Shown here piece by piece: positions 6,901-15,684 of a stretch of 15,684 bases of DNA (position 1 is its first letter; each line of letters opens with the position of its first letter). The notes under the pieces are model-generated. The model was not told where the DNA came from and did no database searches. It saw nothing but the letters and a program-made list of their open reading frames with translations. Made by a program: the position numbers and the translations under genes. The DNA is from Deltaproteobacteria bacterium. Lineage in GTDB: Bacteria > Desulfobacterota > Desulfobaccia > Desulfobaccales > Desulfobaccaceae. Where the stretch lies: the NCBI GenBank assembly GCA_016874895.1, contig VGSX01000051.1, forward strand, positions 1 to 15,684, written 5' to 3'.

Positions 6901-8090
6901 TGCAAGAGATGCTGGTGGGACGAACCGTCATCGAGATTCCCGATGATATTACCTCCAGCCGCTATGTTCTGGAAAAGGGAGGCGCCGTCACCCCGGAAGT
7001 AGTCATGACGCTGCCCCTGGAGCACTGGCGCAACGTCACCTTCAACGACCCGGACCTGGAAGACCGCCTGGACAATCTGTTGGATAGCTACCGGATACAG
7101 ATCCAGCAGGTGAACGATCAGTTTGAGGATAAAATCAACCGGCTGCGCAAAGTGGACGAACTGCCCCCCGGCGTCATCAAGATGGTGAAAGTCTTCATCG
7201 CCCTGAAACGGAAACTGGCCGTGGGCGACAAGATGGCCGGACGCCATGGCAATAAAGGCGTGGTTTCCAGGATCATGCCCGAAGAAGATATGCCGTATTT
7301 TGCCGACGGCACCCCCGTGGACATCGTCCTCAACCCCCTGGGCGTGCCCTCCCGGATGAACGTCGGCCAGGTGCTGGAAACCCATTTAGGGTGGGCCTCC
7401 CGCCTGCTGGGGCAGCAGATCGGCAAGCTGATTAATGAATTTTATGACTTGGACGCCATCAAAAACCGCATTCGGGCAATTTACCAGGATGATGGCCTGG
7501 AAGATTGGCTCAAGGATGCAACCTATGAAGATTTAACGAGCTTTTGGGAAAAATATAACAGGGACGGGATCTTCATGGCCTCACCGGTCTTTGACGGGGC
7601 CCTGGAATCGGAAATTCGAGACTGCCTGAACCAGTCGGGCGTTTCGGAGATCGGCAAGGCGGTGCTCTATGATGGCCGCACCGGGGAGCCTTTTGACCGC
7701 ACTGTCACCGTGGGCGCCATGTACATGATGAAGCTGCACCATCTGGTGGATGACAAAATCCACGCCCGCTCCATCGGCCCCTACTCCCTGGTGACCCAGC
7801 AACCTTTAGGCGGCAAGGCCCAGTTCGGCGGCCAGCGCCTGGGTGAGATGGAAGTCTGGGCCATGGAGGCCTATGGCGCGGCTTATTCCCTGCAAGAATT
7901 CCTCACGGTAAAATCGGACGATGTGGCCGGCCGTACGCGTATGTACGAGAAGATAGTGAAGGGGCAATATGACCTGGAAGCCGGCTTGCCCGAATCCTTT
8001 AATGTTCTCATCCGAGAACTCCAAAGCCTGGCATTGAATGTGGAGCTTTTGGAGGACAAGGAATCTGAGGTGGCAGAAACGGATGGATAA
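3921..8090 (+). CDS. rpoB: DNA-directed RNA polymerase subunit beta
   Basis: The beta subunit forms one pincer of RNA polymerase and contributes to the active site and the rifampicin pocket. It is 1389 residues, slightly longer than E. coli (1342). The ATG at 3921 follows AGGAG (3911-3915) and gives MTEVFSPQKLYRKNFGKIERI; a TTG at 3894 would add nine unlikely residues. The rifampicin cluster is wild-type-like (LSQFMDQTNPLSEITHKRR), with Asp527, His537 and Ser542 matching E. coli D516, H526 and S531. The only nearby differences I see from E. coli are Thr for N518 and Leu for I530. GDKMAGRHGNKG carries active-site lysines (Lys1104, Lys1112). Regions matching both proteobacterial beta insertions are present. 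The stop overlaps the rpoC start. Confidence 0.98.
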   Translation: MTEVFSPQKLYRKNFGKIERIIDISNLIEMQKESYNRFLQRDTPPDQRDDYGLQGVFKSVFPIKDYNRTASLEFVNYSFAAPKYDEEECLQRGMTFEAPMKLTVQLRVYDIDVPVEPGTEPPIRDIKEQEIYFGTMPLMTDNGTFIVNGTERVIVSQLHRSPGLFIDHDRGKTHSSGKLLYSARLIPMRGSWIDFEFDPKDILYARIDRRRKFPVTVLLKALGYSTEELLNFFYSTEKVYLEADTIEKKFNPELLLQRKTTADIVIPGTGEVLVKKHKKITPALLRKIQEAGIERLTLPPNELMGRIVAHDILDPETGEVLIPCNEPVTEEKLKLLQSRQVRELDLLYIDGINVSPCLRNTLAADKTEKPRDAILEIYRKLRPGNPPTLEVANTFFENLFFKPEYYDLSPVGRLKLNLKLNRDAPVTQGTLSKEDILYAVKELITQKELEGPIDDIDHLGNRRVRAVGELLENQYRIGLVRMERAIKERMSLQEIDTLMPHDLINAKPVSAVVKEFFGTSQLSQFMDQTNPLSEITHKRRLSALGPGGLTRERAGFEVRDVHATHYGRICPIETPEGPNIGLIVSLSTYARVNEFGFIETPYRVVQKTEKNGKWDVQVSRKIRFLTALDEGDHVIAQANALLTKENRFAKDLVSARRAGEFIMVRPEEIDYMDVSPSQLVSVAASLIPFLENDDANRALMGSNMQRQAVPLLTCTPPLIGTGLEGVVARDSGVTLVAKRSGVVEDVDGTRIVVRADNGEGRESQSIVDIYKLTKFQRTNQNTCFNQRPIVRLGDRVEKGQIIADGPATAHGELALGKNVMVAFMPWGGCNFEDSILVSERIAKEDVYTSIHIEEFEVVARDTKLGKEEITRDIPNVSEEALANLDESGIIRVGAEIGPGDILVGKVTPKGETQLSPEEKLLRAIFGEKAGDVRDTSLRVPPGIEGIVIDARVFSRKGVEKDERTRYIENEAIAKLHKDQGDEIAIITQSVSHRLQEMLVGRTVIEIPDDITSSRYVLEKGGAVTPEVVMTLPLEHWRNVTFNDPDLEDRLDNLLDSYRIQIQQVNDQFEDKINRLRKVDELPPGVIKMVKVFIALKRKLAVGDKMAGRHGNKGVVSRIMPEEDMPYFADGTPVDIVLNPLGVPSRMNVGQVLETHLGWASRLLGQQIGKLINEFYDLDAIKNRIRAIYQDDGLEDWLKDATYEDLTSFWEKYNRDGIFMASPVFDGALESEIRDCLNQSGVSEIGKAVLYDGRTGEPFDRTVTVGAMYMMKLHHLVDDKIHARSIGPYSLVTQQPLGGKAQFGGQRLGEMEVWAMEAYGAAYSLQEFLTVKSDDVAGRTRMYEKIVKGQYDLEAGLPESFNVLIRELQSLALNVELLEDKESEVAETDG

Positions 8091-9870
8091 GGCCAGGGAA
8101 GTAAACTTAGAAGATATTAATAGCATTTTCGCCAAGCCCAAGGACCCCTTGCAGTTTAATGCAGTGCGGATTTCTCTGGCCTCCCCGGAGATGATCCGCT
8201 CCTGGTCCTGCGGCGAAGTAAAGAAGCCTGAAACCATTAATTACCGGACCTTCAAGCCTGAACGGGACGGTCTGTTCTGTGCCAAGATCTTCGGTCCCAC
8301 CAAGGACTATGAGTGTAACTGCGGTAAATACAAGCGGATGAAGCATCGGGGCGTAGTCTGCGAAAAGTGCGGCGTCGAAGTCATTCAATCCAAGGTCCGC
8401 CGGGAGCGGATGGGCCATATCGAACTGGCCTGCCCGGTGGTGCATATCTGGTTTCTAAAGAGTCTGCCCAGCAAGATCGGCAATCTGTTGGACCTGACCC
8501 TGAAAGATCTGGAAAAAATCCTGTATTTTGAATCCTATGTAGTGGTTGATCCCCTGAACACGCCTCTGAAAAAAGGCGACCTGTTGACCGAAGAAAAATA
8601 CCGCCAGGCCCGGGACGAGTTCGGTGAGGAATTTGTTGCTGGCATGGGGGCGGAAGCCATCCGCAATATGCTCCGGGGGCTGGATCTGGTGACCCTGTCG
8701 GAACAGTTGCGGGAGGAGATGCAGAAGACCAGCTCCGAAGCCAAGCGCAAAAAAATCAGCAAGCGCCTGAAAGTTATCGACGCTTTCAAGGATTCCAATA
8801 TTAAGCCGGAGTGGATGGTCCTGGAGGTCATCCCGGTTCTGCCCCCGGATCTGCGTCCCCTGGTGCCCCTGGACGGCGGCAGATTCGCCACGTCCGATCT
8901 CAATGACCTGTACCGGCGGGTGATTAATCGCAATAACCGCTTAAAGCGGTTGGCCGAGCTGGACGCTCCGGAAATCATCATCCGCAATGAAAAACGGATG
9001 CTCCAGGAAGCCGTGGACGTGCTGTTCGACAACGGCCGGCGCGGCAAAACCATCACCGGCCCCAATAAGCGCCCCCTCAAATCCCTGAGCGACATGCTCA
9101 AGGGCAAACAGGGGCGTTTCCGCCAGAACCTGTTGGGGAAACGGGTGGATTATTCCGGCCGGTCGGTCATCGTCATCGGTCCCAACCTCAGGCTGCACCA
9201 GTGCGGCCTGCCCAAAAAGATGGCCCTGGAGCTCTTCAAACCGTTCATTTACAACCGCTTGGTGAACAAAGGCTTTGTCAATACCATCAAGGCCGCCAAA
9301 AAAATGGTGGAAAAGGAAACCCCGGATGTCTGGGACACCCTGGACGAGGTGGTCAAGGAATACCCGGTGATGCTCAACCGGGCTCCTACCCTGCACCGTC
9401 TGGGTATCCAGGCCTTTGAACCCATCCTCATTGAAGGCAAGGCCATCCAGTTGCACCCCCTGGTCTGCACCGCCTTTAACGCCGACTTTGATGGCGACCA
9501 GATGGCCGTCCACGTGCCCCTTTCCCTGGAGGCGCAGATCGAGGCCCGGGTCCTGATGATGTCCACGAACAACATCCTGTCCCCGGCCAACGGGGAGCCC
9601 ATCATCGTGCCCTCCCAGGACATCGTTTTGGGACTGTATTACCTGACCCGGGAACGTCCCCTGGCCAAAGGGGAGCGGACCCCGTTCAACGGTCATAAAC
9701 CCATACCTTTCTCTTCTCCGGAGGAAGTCCGCATCGCCTACGATCAAGGAACCGTTTCTTTACACGCCCGCATCCAGGTGAAAATGGACGGACCGGTAGT
9801 TCTCCTCCAGGATATTATCGGGGAAAACCAGCAATTGAAAATCGATCCGGCGGCCGGCTCGAGGTCATAA
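8083..9870 (+). CDS. rpoC: RNA polymerase subunit beta', N-terminal part (RpoC1-like), ending at an in-frame TAA
   Basis: The first 595 residues of beta', from the ATG at 8083, overlapping rpoB by 8 bases; GAGG at 8067-8070 is the likely ribosome-binding site. A GTG at 8038 would add 15 unlikely residues. The N-terminal zinc site is intact (Cys78, Cys80, Cys93, Cys96). Further on come the clamp and lid/rudder regions, GKRVDYSGRSVIV, the metal-chelating NADFDGDQ (Asp468, Asp470, Asp472) and SQDIVLGLYYLTRE. The reading frame then meets TAA at 9868-9870, well before the normal end. The remainder of beta' continues in the same frame immediately downstream. All key residues are intact, so this is not an ordinary decayed gene: either a split beta', a readthrough case, or an artefact. 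Confidence 0.93.
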   Translation: MDKAREVNLEDINSIFAKPKDPLQFNAVRISLASPEMIRSWSCGEVKKPETINYRTFKPERDGLFCAKIFGPTKDYECNCGKYKRMKHRGVVCEKCGVEVIQSKVRRERMGHIELACPVVHIWFLKSLPSKIGNLLDLTLKDLEKILYFESYVVVDPLNTPLKKGDLLTEEKYRQARDEFGEEFVAGMGAEAIRNMLRGLDLVTLSEQLREEMQKTSSEAKRKKISKRLKVIDAFKDSNIKPEWMVLEVIPVLPPDLRPLVPLDGGRFATSDLNDLYRRVINRNNRLKRLAELDAPEIIIRNEKRMLQEAVDVLFDNGRRGKTITGPNKRPLKSLSDMLKGKQGRFRQNLLGKRVDYSGRSVIVIGPNLRLHQCGLPKKMALELFKPFIYNRLVNKGFVNTIKAAKKMVEKETPDVWDTLDEVVKEYPVMLNRAPTLHRLGIQAFEPILIEGKAIQLHPLVCTAFNADFDGDQMAVHVPLSLEAQIEARVLMMSTNNILSPANGEPIIVPSQDIVLGLYYLTRERPLAKGERTPFNGHKPIPFSSPEEVRIAYDQGTVSLHARIQVKMDGPVVLLQDIIGENQQLKIDPAAGSRS

Positions 9871-9957
9871 CCGACGGGCGGCATCTTTAAAACTACGGCG
9901 GATCGGCTCTTCCCGCTCCTGGAGGAAAAGGGCCTCGATCCCCTGGCCCCGATTCAG
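9790..9957 (+). other. Apparent insert in rpoC containing the in-frame stop (9868-9870)
   Basis: Between the segment HARIQVKMDG (ending about 9789) and the conserved VTTTVGRILL (from about 9979) lie some 60 codons not expected in ordinary proteobacterial beta'. The continuous frame reads PAAGSRS, stop, PTGGIFKTTADRLF. If one base is missing near 9850-9860 and one T is extra in the TTT at 9886-9888, the same DNA reads RLEVITDGRHL and then KTTADRLFPLLEEKG without a stop. Flanking motifs IQVKMDGPVV and IQVRLKGEIV are exactly 60 codons apart and similar, which suggests an old duplication. The stop and the alternative frame are seen; the insert is inferred from memory of family sequences. Confidence 0.6.
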
Positions 9958-12450
<2,493 letters not shown>

Positions 12451-12455
12451 ATATC

Positions 12456-12484
12456 TTGACAAAAACCTCACAATTCATTATAAA
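12456..12484 (+). promoter_or_regulatory. Sigma-70 promoter for rpsL-rpsG-fusA-tuf
   Basis: TTGACA (12456-12461), a 17-base spacer, then TATAAA (12479-12484): a perfect -35 box, ideal spacing and a 5/6 -10 box. It lies in the only A+T-rich gap of the second half, just after the rpoC stop. A start near 12491 would leave a leader of about 44 bases before rpsL. It is the best promoter match I found in the window and separates the str-type genes from rpoBC transcription. Confidence 0.8.
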
Positions 12485-12534
12485 ATTATTTTTTAGTGAT
12501 TTTGAGATGCCAGTTTCACGGAGTTACCAGAATT

Positions 12535-12906
12535 ATGCCGACCATTAATCAATTAGTGCGCAAAGGCCGGGAAAAGATCAAGAAGAAGACTTCCACCCCG
12601 GCATTGAAAAGTTGCCCCCAGAAACGGGGCGTCTGCGTCCGGGTGTATACCACCACGCCGAAAAAGCCGAACTCCGCCTTGCGCAAAGTGGCCCGGGTGC
12701 GGCTTACCAACGGGATCGAGGTGACCACCTATATTCCCGGCGTCGGCCACAACTTGCAGGAACACTCCGTGGTCCTGATCCGGGGCGGCCGGGTGAAGGA
12801 TTTACCCGGCGTGCGCTATCACGTGGTCCGCGGCACCCTGGATTCGGTGGGCGTGCAGGACAGGCGGCAGGGGCGCTCCAAGTACGGCGCCAAGAAACCC
12901 AAATAG
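12535..12906 (+). CDS. rpsL: 30S ribosomal protein S12
   Basis: S12 sits at the decoding centre and controls translational accuracy. The 123-residue protein begins MPTINQLVRKGREKI and contains TTPKKPNSALRK and GGRVKDLPGVRYH. The streptomycin-relevant lysines are wild type (Lys43 and Lys88 counting Met1), as is Asp89, the residue methylthiolated in many bacteria. CGGAG at 12519-12523 precedes the ATG at 12535; an earlier non-ATG start at 12496 is unlikely because it would add 13 residues foreign to S12. It is the first gene after the 12456-12484 promoter and is followed 32 bases later by rpsG. Confidence 0.98.
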   Translation: MPTINQLVRKGREKIKKKTSTPALKSCPQKRGVCVRVYTTTPKKPNSALRKVARVRLTNGIEVTTYIPGVGHNLQEHSVVLIRGGRVKDLPGVRYHVVRGTLDSVGVQDRRQGRSKYGAKKPK

Positions 12907-12938
12907 TCCGGTTGGTGGGAACGAGGGAGCAATAGAAC

Positions 12939-13409
12939 ATGCCGAGAAAACGCGAGGTAGTCAAACGGGAAATCATCCCCGACCCCAAATTCAAGGATCC
13001 TCTGGTGGCTCGCTTTGTTAATGGCCTGATGCGCCGCGGCAAAAAAACCACGGCCGCGGCCATTTTCTATGACGCCCTGGACATCATCGGGCGCAAACAG
13101 CAGGAAGAGCCGCTGAAAGTCTTCCACAAGGCTATGGACAACGTGCGGCCCCTCATTGAAGTGAAGTCTCGCCGGGTGGGCGGGGCCACCTACCAGGTGC
13201 CGGTGGAAGTGCCTCATAACCGCCGCACCTCCCTGGCCATCCGCTGGCTGATCAACTACGCCAAAGGCCGGGGTGAAAAGAGCATGAAGGCCAAACTGGC
13301 GGGGGAATTTCTGGATGCCTTTCAAAATCGCGGCGCGGCCGTAAAAAAACGGGAAGACACGCATCGGATGGCAGAAGCCAACAAAGCCTTTGCCCATTAT
13401 CGGTGGTAA
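12939..13409 (+). CDS. rpsG: 30S ribosomal protein S7
   Basis: S7 nucleates assembly of the head of the small subunit and contacts the E-site tRNA. It is 156 residues, the standard length. It begins MPRKREVVKREIIPDP and contains VARFVNGLMRRGKKTTA, AMDNVRPLIEVKSRRVGG and VPHNRRTSLAIRWL, ending FAHYRW. GAGG at 12923-12926 serves the ATG at 12939. In E. coli S7 is the translational repressor of the str operon, binding between rpsL and rpsG; here that gap is only 32 bases with no clear stem, so the same control is not evident. Confidence 0.98.
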   Translation: MPRKREVVKREIIPDPKFKDPLVARFVNGLMRRGKKTTAAAIFYDALDIIGRKQQEEPLKVFHKAMDNVRPLIEVKSRRVGGATYQVPVEVPHNRRTSLAIRWLINYAKGRGEKSMKAKLAGEFLDAFQNRGAAVKKREDTHRMAEANKAFAHYRW

Positions 13410-13436
13410 GAAACTTGACGGGACAGGAACTACATT

Positions 13437-15515
13437 TTGGCAGCTAACATCCCAATATCACGCATTCGTGATATTGGCATTATGGCGCACATCGATGCGG
13501 GCAAAACCACTACCACGGAACGGATCCTTTATTATACCGGTGTAACGTATAAGCTAGGGGAGGTACACGACGGCCAGGCGGTAATGGACTGGATGGAGCA
13601 GGAACAGGAAAGAGGCATTACCATCACCTCCGCGGCCACCACCTGCTTCTGGAAAGACCACCGCATAAACATTATCGACACTCCTGGACATGTGGATTTT
13701 ACCATCGAAGTGGAGCGGTCGCTCCGGGTGTTGGATGGGGCCATCGCGGTATTCGACGCCGTGGCCGGGGTGGAACCGCAGTCCGAAACGGTCTGGCGGC
13801 AGGCAGACCGCTACGGGGTCCCCCGGCTGGCCTTGGTGAATAAGATGGATCGGGTTGGAGCCGATCTGTTCAGAACGTATCAGATGATCATTGACCGGTT
13901 GAAAGCCAACCCGGTTCTCATTCAACTGCCCCTGGGGCGGGAAGAAAATTTTCAAGGAATTATCGATCTCATCGACATGCAGGCCATAATTTACGACGAG
14001 CAGACTCTGGGAGCGAATTACCGGGTGGCGGCCATTCCGGCCGAGGCCGAAGCCGCTGCCCAGGAATACCACAATCGGTTAGTGGCTTCCCTGGCCGAAC
14101 TGGATGATGAGATCATGGACCTCTATCTGGAAGACAAACCGGTGGAGCCGGCCCTCCTGCGCCGGGTGCTGCGCCGGGGGACCATAGGTCTGGACGTGGT
14201 GCCCGTGCTGTGTGGTTCGGCCTTTAAAAATAAAGGCATTCAGCCCCTGCTGGACGCAGTGGTGGACTACCTCCCGGCGCCCACCGACATCCCGCCTGTA
14301 GAAGGCAAAAATGCCAGGGGCGAGATCGAATCCCGGCCGGCCGATGACAAAGCCCCTCTCACGGCCCTGGCTTTTAAATTGCTGTCCGACCCCTACGTTG
14401 GCCACTTGACTTTTTTACGCATTTATTCCGGGACACTGCAGAGTGGCAGTTCGGTTTACAATTCCTCCAAAGGCGCCCGGGAAAAGATCGGTCGCCTCCT
14501 GAAAATGCACGCCAACAAGCGGGAGGAGATCAAGGAAGCCAGCGCCGGAGATATTATTGCGGCCGTGGGATTGCGGCAGACCGCCACGGGTGACACCCTG
14601 TGCGACGAACGGGCCCCCATTATCCTGGAAAGCCTGGAGATTCCGGTCCCGGTCATCGACGTCGCCATCGAACCCAAGACCAAGGCGGATCAGGATAAGC
14701 TGGGCCAGGCCCTGGGCCGCATCATGGCGGAAGACCCGTCCTTCCGGGTTCACACCGACCCACAGACCGGCCAGACCATTATCGCCGGCATGGGAGAGTT
14801 GCACCTGGAAATCATCGTGGACCGCCTCATGCGGGAATTCAAGGTGGATGCCCAGGTGGGGCAGCCCCAGGTTTCCTACCGGGAAACCATCACCCAGGCC
14901 GTTAAAGCCGAAGGCCGCTTTGTCCGGCAATCGGGGGGGCGCGGTCAGTTCGGCCATGTCTGGTTGGAACTGTCCCCGTTAGAGCCCGGCGCCGGCTTTG
15001 TCTTTCATGACCGCATTGTCGGCGGGGTTATTCCCAAGGAGTACATTCCGGCCGTGGAAAAAGGCGTCCGGGAGGCCAGCGAAAACGGCGTGTTGGCCGG
15101 TTTCCCCATGGTGGATGTGGAGGTGGCCCTGATGGACGGTTCCTACCATGAAGTTGATTCCTCCGAACGGGCCTTTCACATCGCCGGTTCCCTGGGATTC
15201 AAGGAAGGGGCCAAAAAGGCCAAGCCCATCCTGCTGGAGCCCTTCATGAGCCTGGAAATCGTGGTTCCCGAGGAATTCGTCGGGGAGGCCATCGGCGACC
15301 TCAACAGCCGCCGGGGACGAATCAGAAATCTGGAAAATCGCAAAGGGGTGCAGATTATCCAGGCCGAGGTGCCGCTGGCCGCCATGTTCGGCTACGCCAC
15401 GGACATCCGCAGTGCCACCCAGGGCCGGGCCACCTTTACGATGCAGTTTGATCATTATGAACCGGTCCCTCAGAGCTTGGCGGAAGAAATCATCGGTCGA
15501 AGCAGGACCAAATAG
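13437..15515 (+). CDS. fusA: Elongation factor G (translocase GTPase)
   Basis: EF-G drives tRNA-mRNA translocation and, with RRF, ribosome recycling. The protein is 692 residues, the canonical length. The start is TTG at 13437 with AGGA at 13425-13428, giving MAANIPISRIRDIGIMAHID; an in-frame ATG at 13482 would remove 15 conserved residues. GTPase motifs: AHIDAGKTTTTER (P-loop, Lys23), the switch region with RGITITSAATT, DTPGHVDFT (Asp81, His85) and NKMDR (Asn135-Asp138). Domain IV includes GGRGQFGHVWLEL and GGVIPKEYIPAVEKG. Canonical EF-G1 is favoured over EF-G2 paralogues by its position between rpsG and tuf. A perfect 11-bp inverted repeat covers codons 6-14. The gene lies 27 bases after rpsG. 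Confidence 0.98.
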   Translation: MAANIPISRIRDIGIMAHIDAGKTTTTERILYYTGVTYKLGEVHDGQAVMDWMEQEQERGITITSAATTCFWKDHRINIIDTPGHVDFTIEVERSLRVLDGAIAVFDAVAGVEPQSETVWRQADRYGVPRLALVNKMDRVGADLFRTYQMIIDRLKANPVLIQLPLGREENFQGIIDLIDMQAIIYDEQTLGANYRVAAIPAEAEAAAQEYHNRLVASLAELDDEIMDLYLEDKPVEPALLRRVLRRGTIGLDVVPVLCGSAFKNKGIQPLLDAVVDYLPAPTDIPPVEGKNARGEIESRPADDKAPLTALAFKLLSDPYVGHLTFLRIYSGTLQSGSSVYNSSKGAREKIGRLLKMHANKREEIKEASAGDIIAAVGLRQTATGDTLCDERAPIILESLEIPVPVIDVAIEPKTKADQDKLGQALGRIMAEDPSFRVHTDPQTGQTIIAGMGELHLEIIVDRLMREFKVDAQVGQPQVSYRETITQAVKAEGRFVRQSGGRGQFGHVWLELSPLEPGAGFVFHDRIVGGVIPKEYIPAVEKGVREASENGVLAGFPMVDVEVALMDGSYHEVDSSERAFHIAGSLGFKEGAKKAKPILLEPFMSLEIVVPEEFVGEAIGDLNSRRGRIRNLENRKGVQIIQAEVPLAAMFGYATDIRSATQGRATFTMQFDHYEPVPQSLAEEIIGRSRTK
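13452..13477 (+). promoter_or_regulatory. Perfect 11-bp hairpin just inside fusA
   Basis: CCAATATCACG (13452-13462), loop CATT, then CGTGATATTGG (13467-13477). The repeat is perfect and begins 15 bases after the first base of the TTG start. It uses codons such as ATA, TCA and CGT that look uncommon in these GC-rich genes, as if the RNA structure constrained codon choice. A role in fusA translation control is inferred. Confidence 0.6.
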
Positions 15516-15565
15516 ATCTACGGTGTTAGCACAGTTCTCGGTGAGGGCAACCAGGAGGATGAATC

Positions 15566-15684
15566 ATGGCCAAGAAAAAGTTTGAGCGGAAGAAGCCCCA
15601 TGTAAATATCGGCACGATCGGGCATATCGACCATGGCAAGACGACGTTGACGGCGGCGATCACGAAGCACCTGTCTTTGAAGGG
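15566..15684 (+). CDS. tuf: Elongation factor Tu, N-terminal start (partial, cut by window end)
   Basis: The first 39 codons of an EF-Tu gene: MAKKKFERKKPHVNIGTIG followed by HIDHGKTTLTAAITKHLSLK, the P-loop (G1, GHIDHGKT) of the GTPase domain. AGGAGG at 15553-15558 is a strong ribosome-binding site for the ATG at 15566. It lies 50 bases after fusA and should be part of the same transcript. It is the second tuf of the window. Most of the gene lies outside, so its integrity cannot be assessed. Confidence 0.97.
   Translation, partial: MAKKKFERKKPHVNIGTIGHIDHGKTTLTAAITKHLSLK

Noticed and set aside
9886..9892. TTTAAAA, a possible -1 slippery heptamer just after the rpoC stop.
   Set aside because: A -1 slip on it would require ribosomes arriving in frame 2, whose translation here is Arg-rich and non-protein-like with stops upstream, and it lies after the TAA.
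13415..13437. TTGACG as a -35 box for a fusA promoter.
   Set aside because: No -10-like sequence lies 16-19 bases downstream; the coding sequence begins there.

Overview
This window is a ribosomal-protein / RNA polymerase / translation-factor cluster on the plus strand, with essentially no accessory DNA. The order is tuf (3' end) - rpmG - tRNA-Trp - secE - nusG - rplK - rplA - rplJ - rplL - rpoB - rpoC - rpsL - rpsG - fusA - tuf (5' end). The flanking pair of tuf genes, the direct join of rpoBC to the rpsL-rpsG-fusA-tuf block, the proteobacterial-type insertions in beta and beta', and the GC-rich codon use suggest a deltaproteobacterium (Desulfobacterota/Syntrophobacterales-like). That placement is inferred from gene order and sequence feel, not from a database search.

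Layout: 1-127 is the end of one EF-Tu gene. Positions 203-439 hold rpmG (L33, zinc-ribbon type) and a tRNA-Trp with encoded CCA. A 269-base gene-free spacer (440-708) contains a conspicuous imperfect hairpin ahead of secE. Positions 709-1585 are secE and nusG, with nusG starting at TTG. Positions 1661-3837 are the L11-L1-L10-L7/L12 genes, with a terminator-like hairpin between rplJ and rplL. Positions 3921-12450 are rpoB and rpoC, which overlap by 8 bases. A near-consensus sigma-70 promoter lies in the rpoC-rpsL gap and should drive rpsL-rpsG-fusA-tuf. fusA also starts at TTG and has a perfect 11-bp hairpin just inside its coding sequence.

The most unusual observation is in rpoC. An in-frame TAA at 9868-9870 divides beta' into a 595-residue N-terminal part carrying the NADFDGD catalytic site and a C-terminal part of about 830 residues carrying the bridge helix, trigger loop and second zinc site. 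The break is close to where cyanobacterial and plastid beta' is naturally divided into RpoC1 and RpoC2. It also lies inside a stretch of about 60 codons that looks inserted relative to ordinary proteobacterial beta'. A two-indel sequencing or assembly error is a serious alternative, because a compensated +/-1 reading removes the stop. No CRISPR array, insertion sequence, phage gene or defence system is visible.
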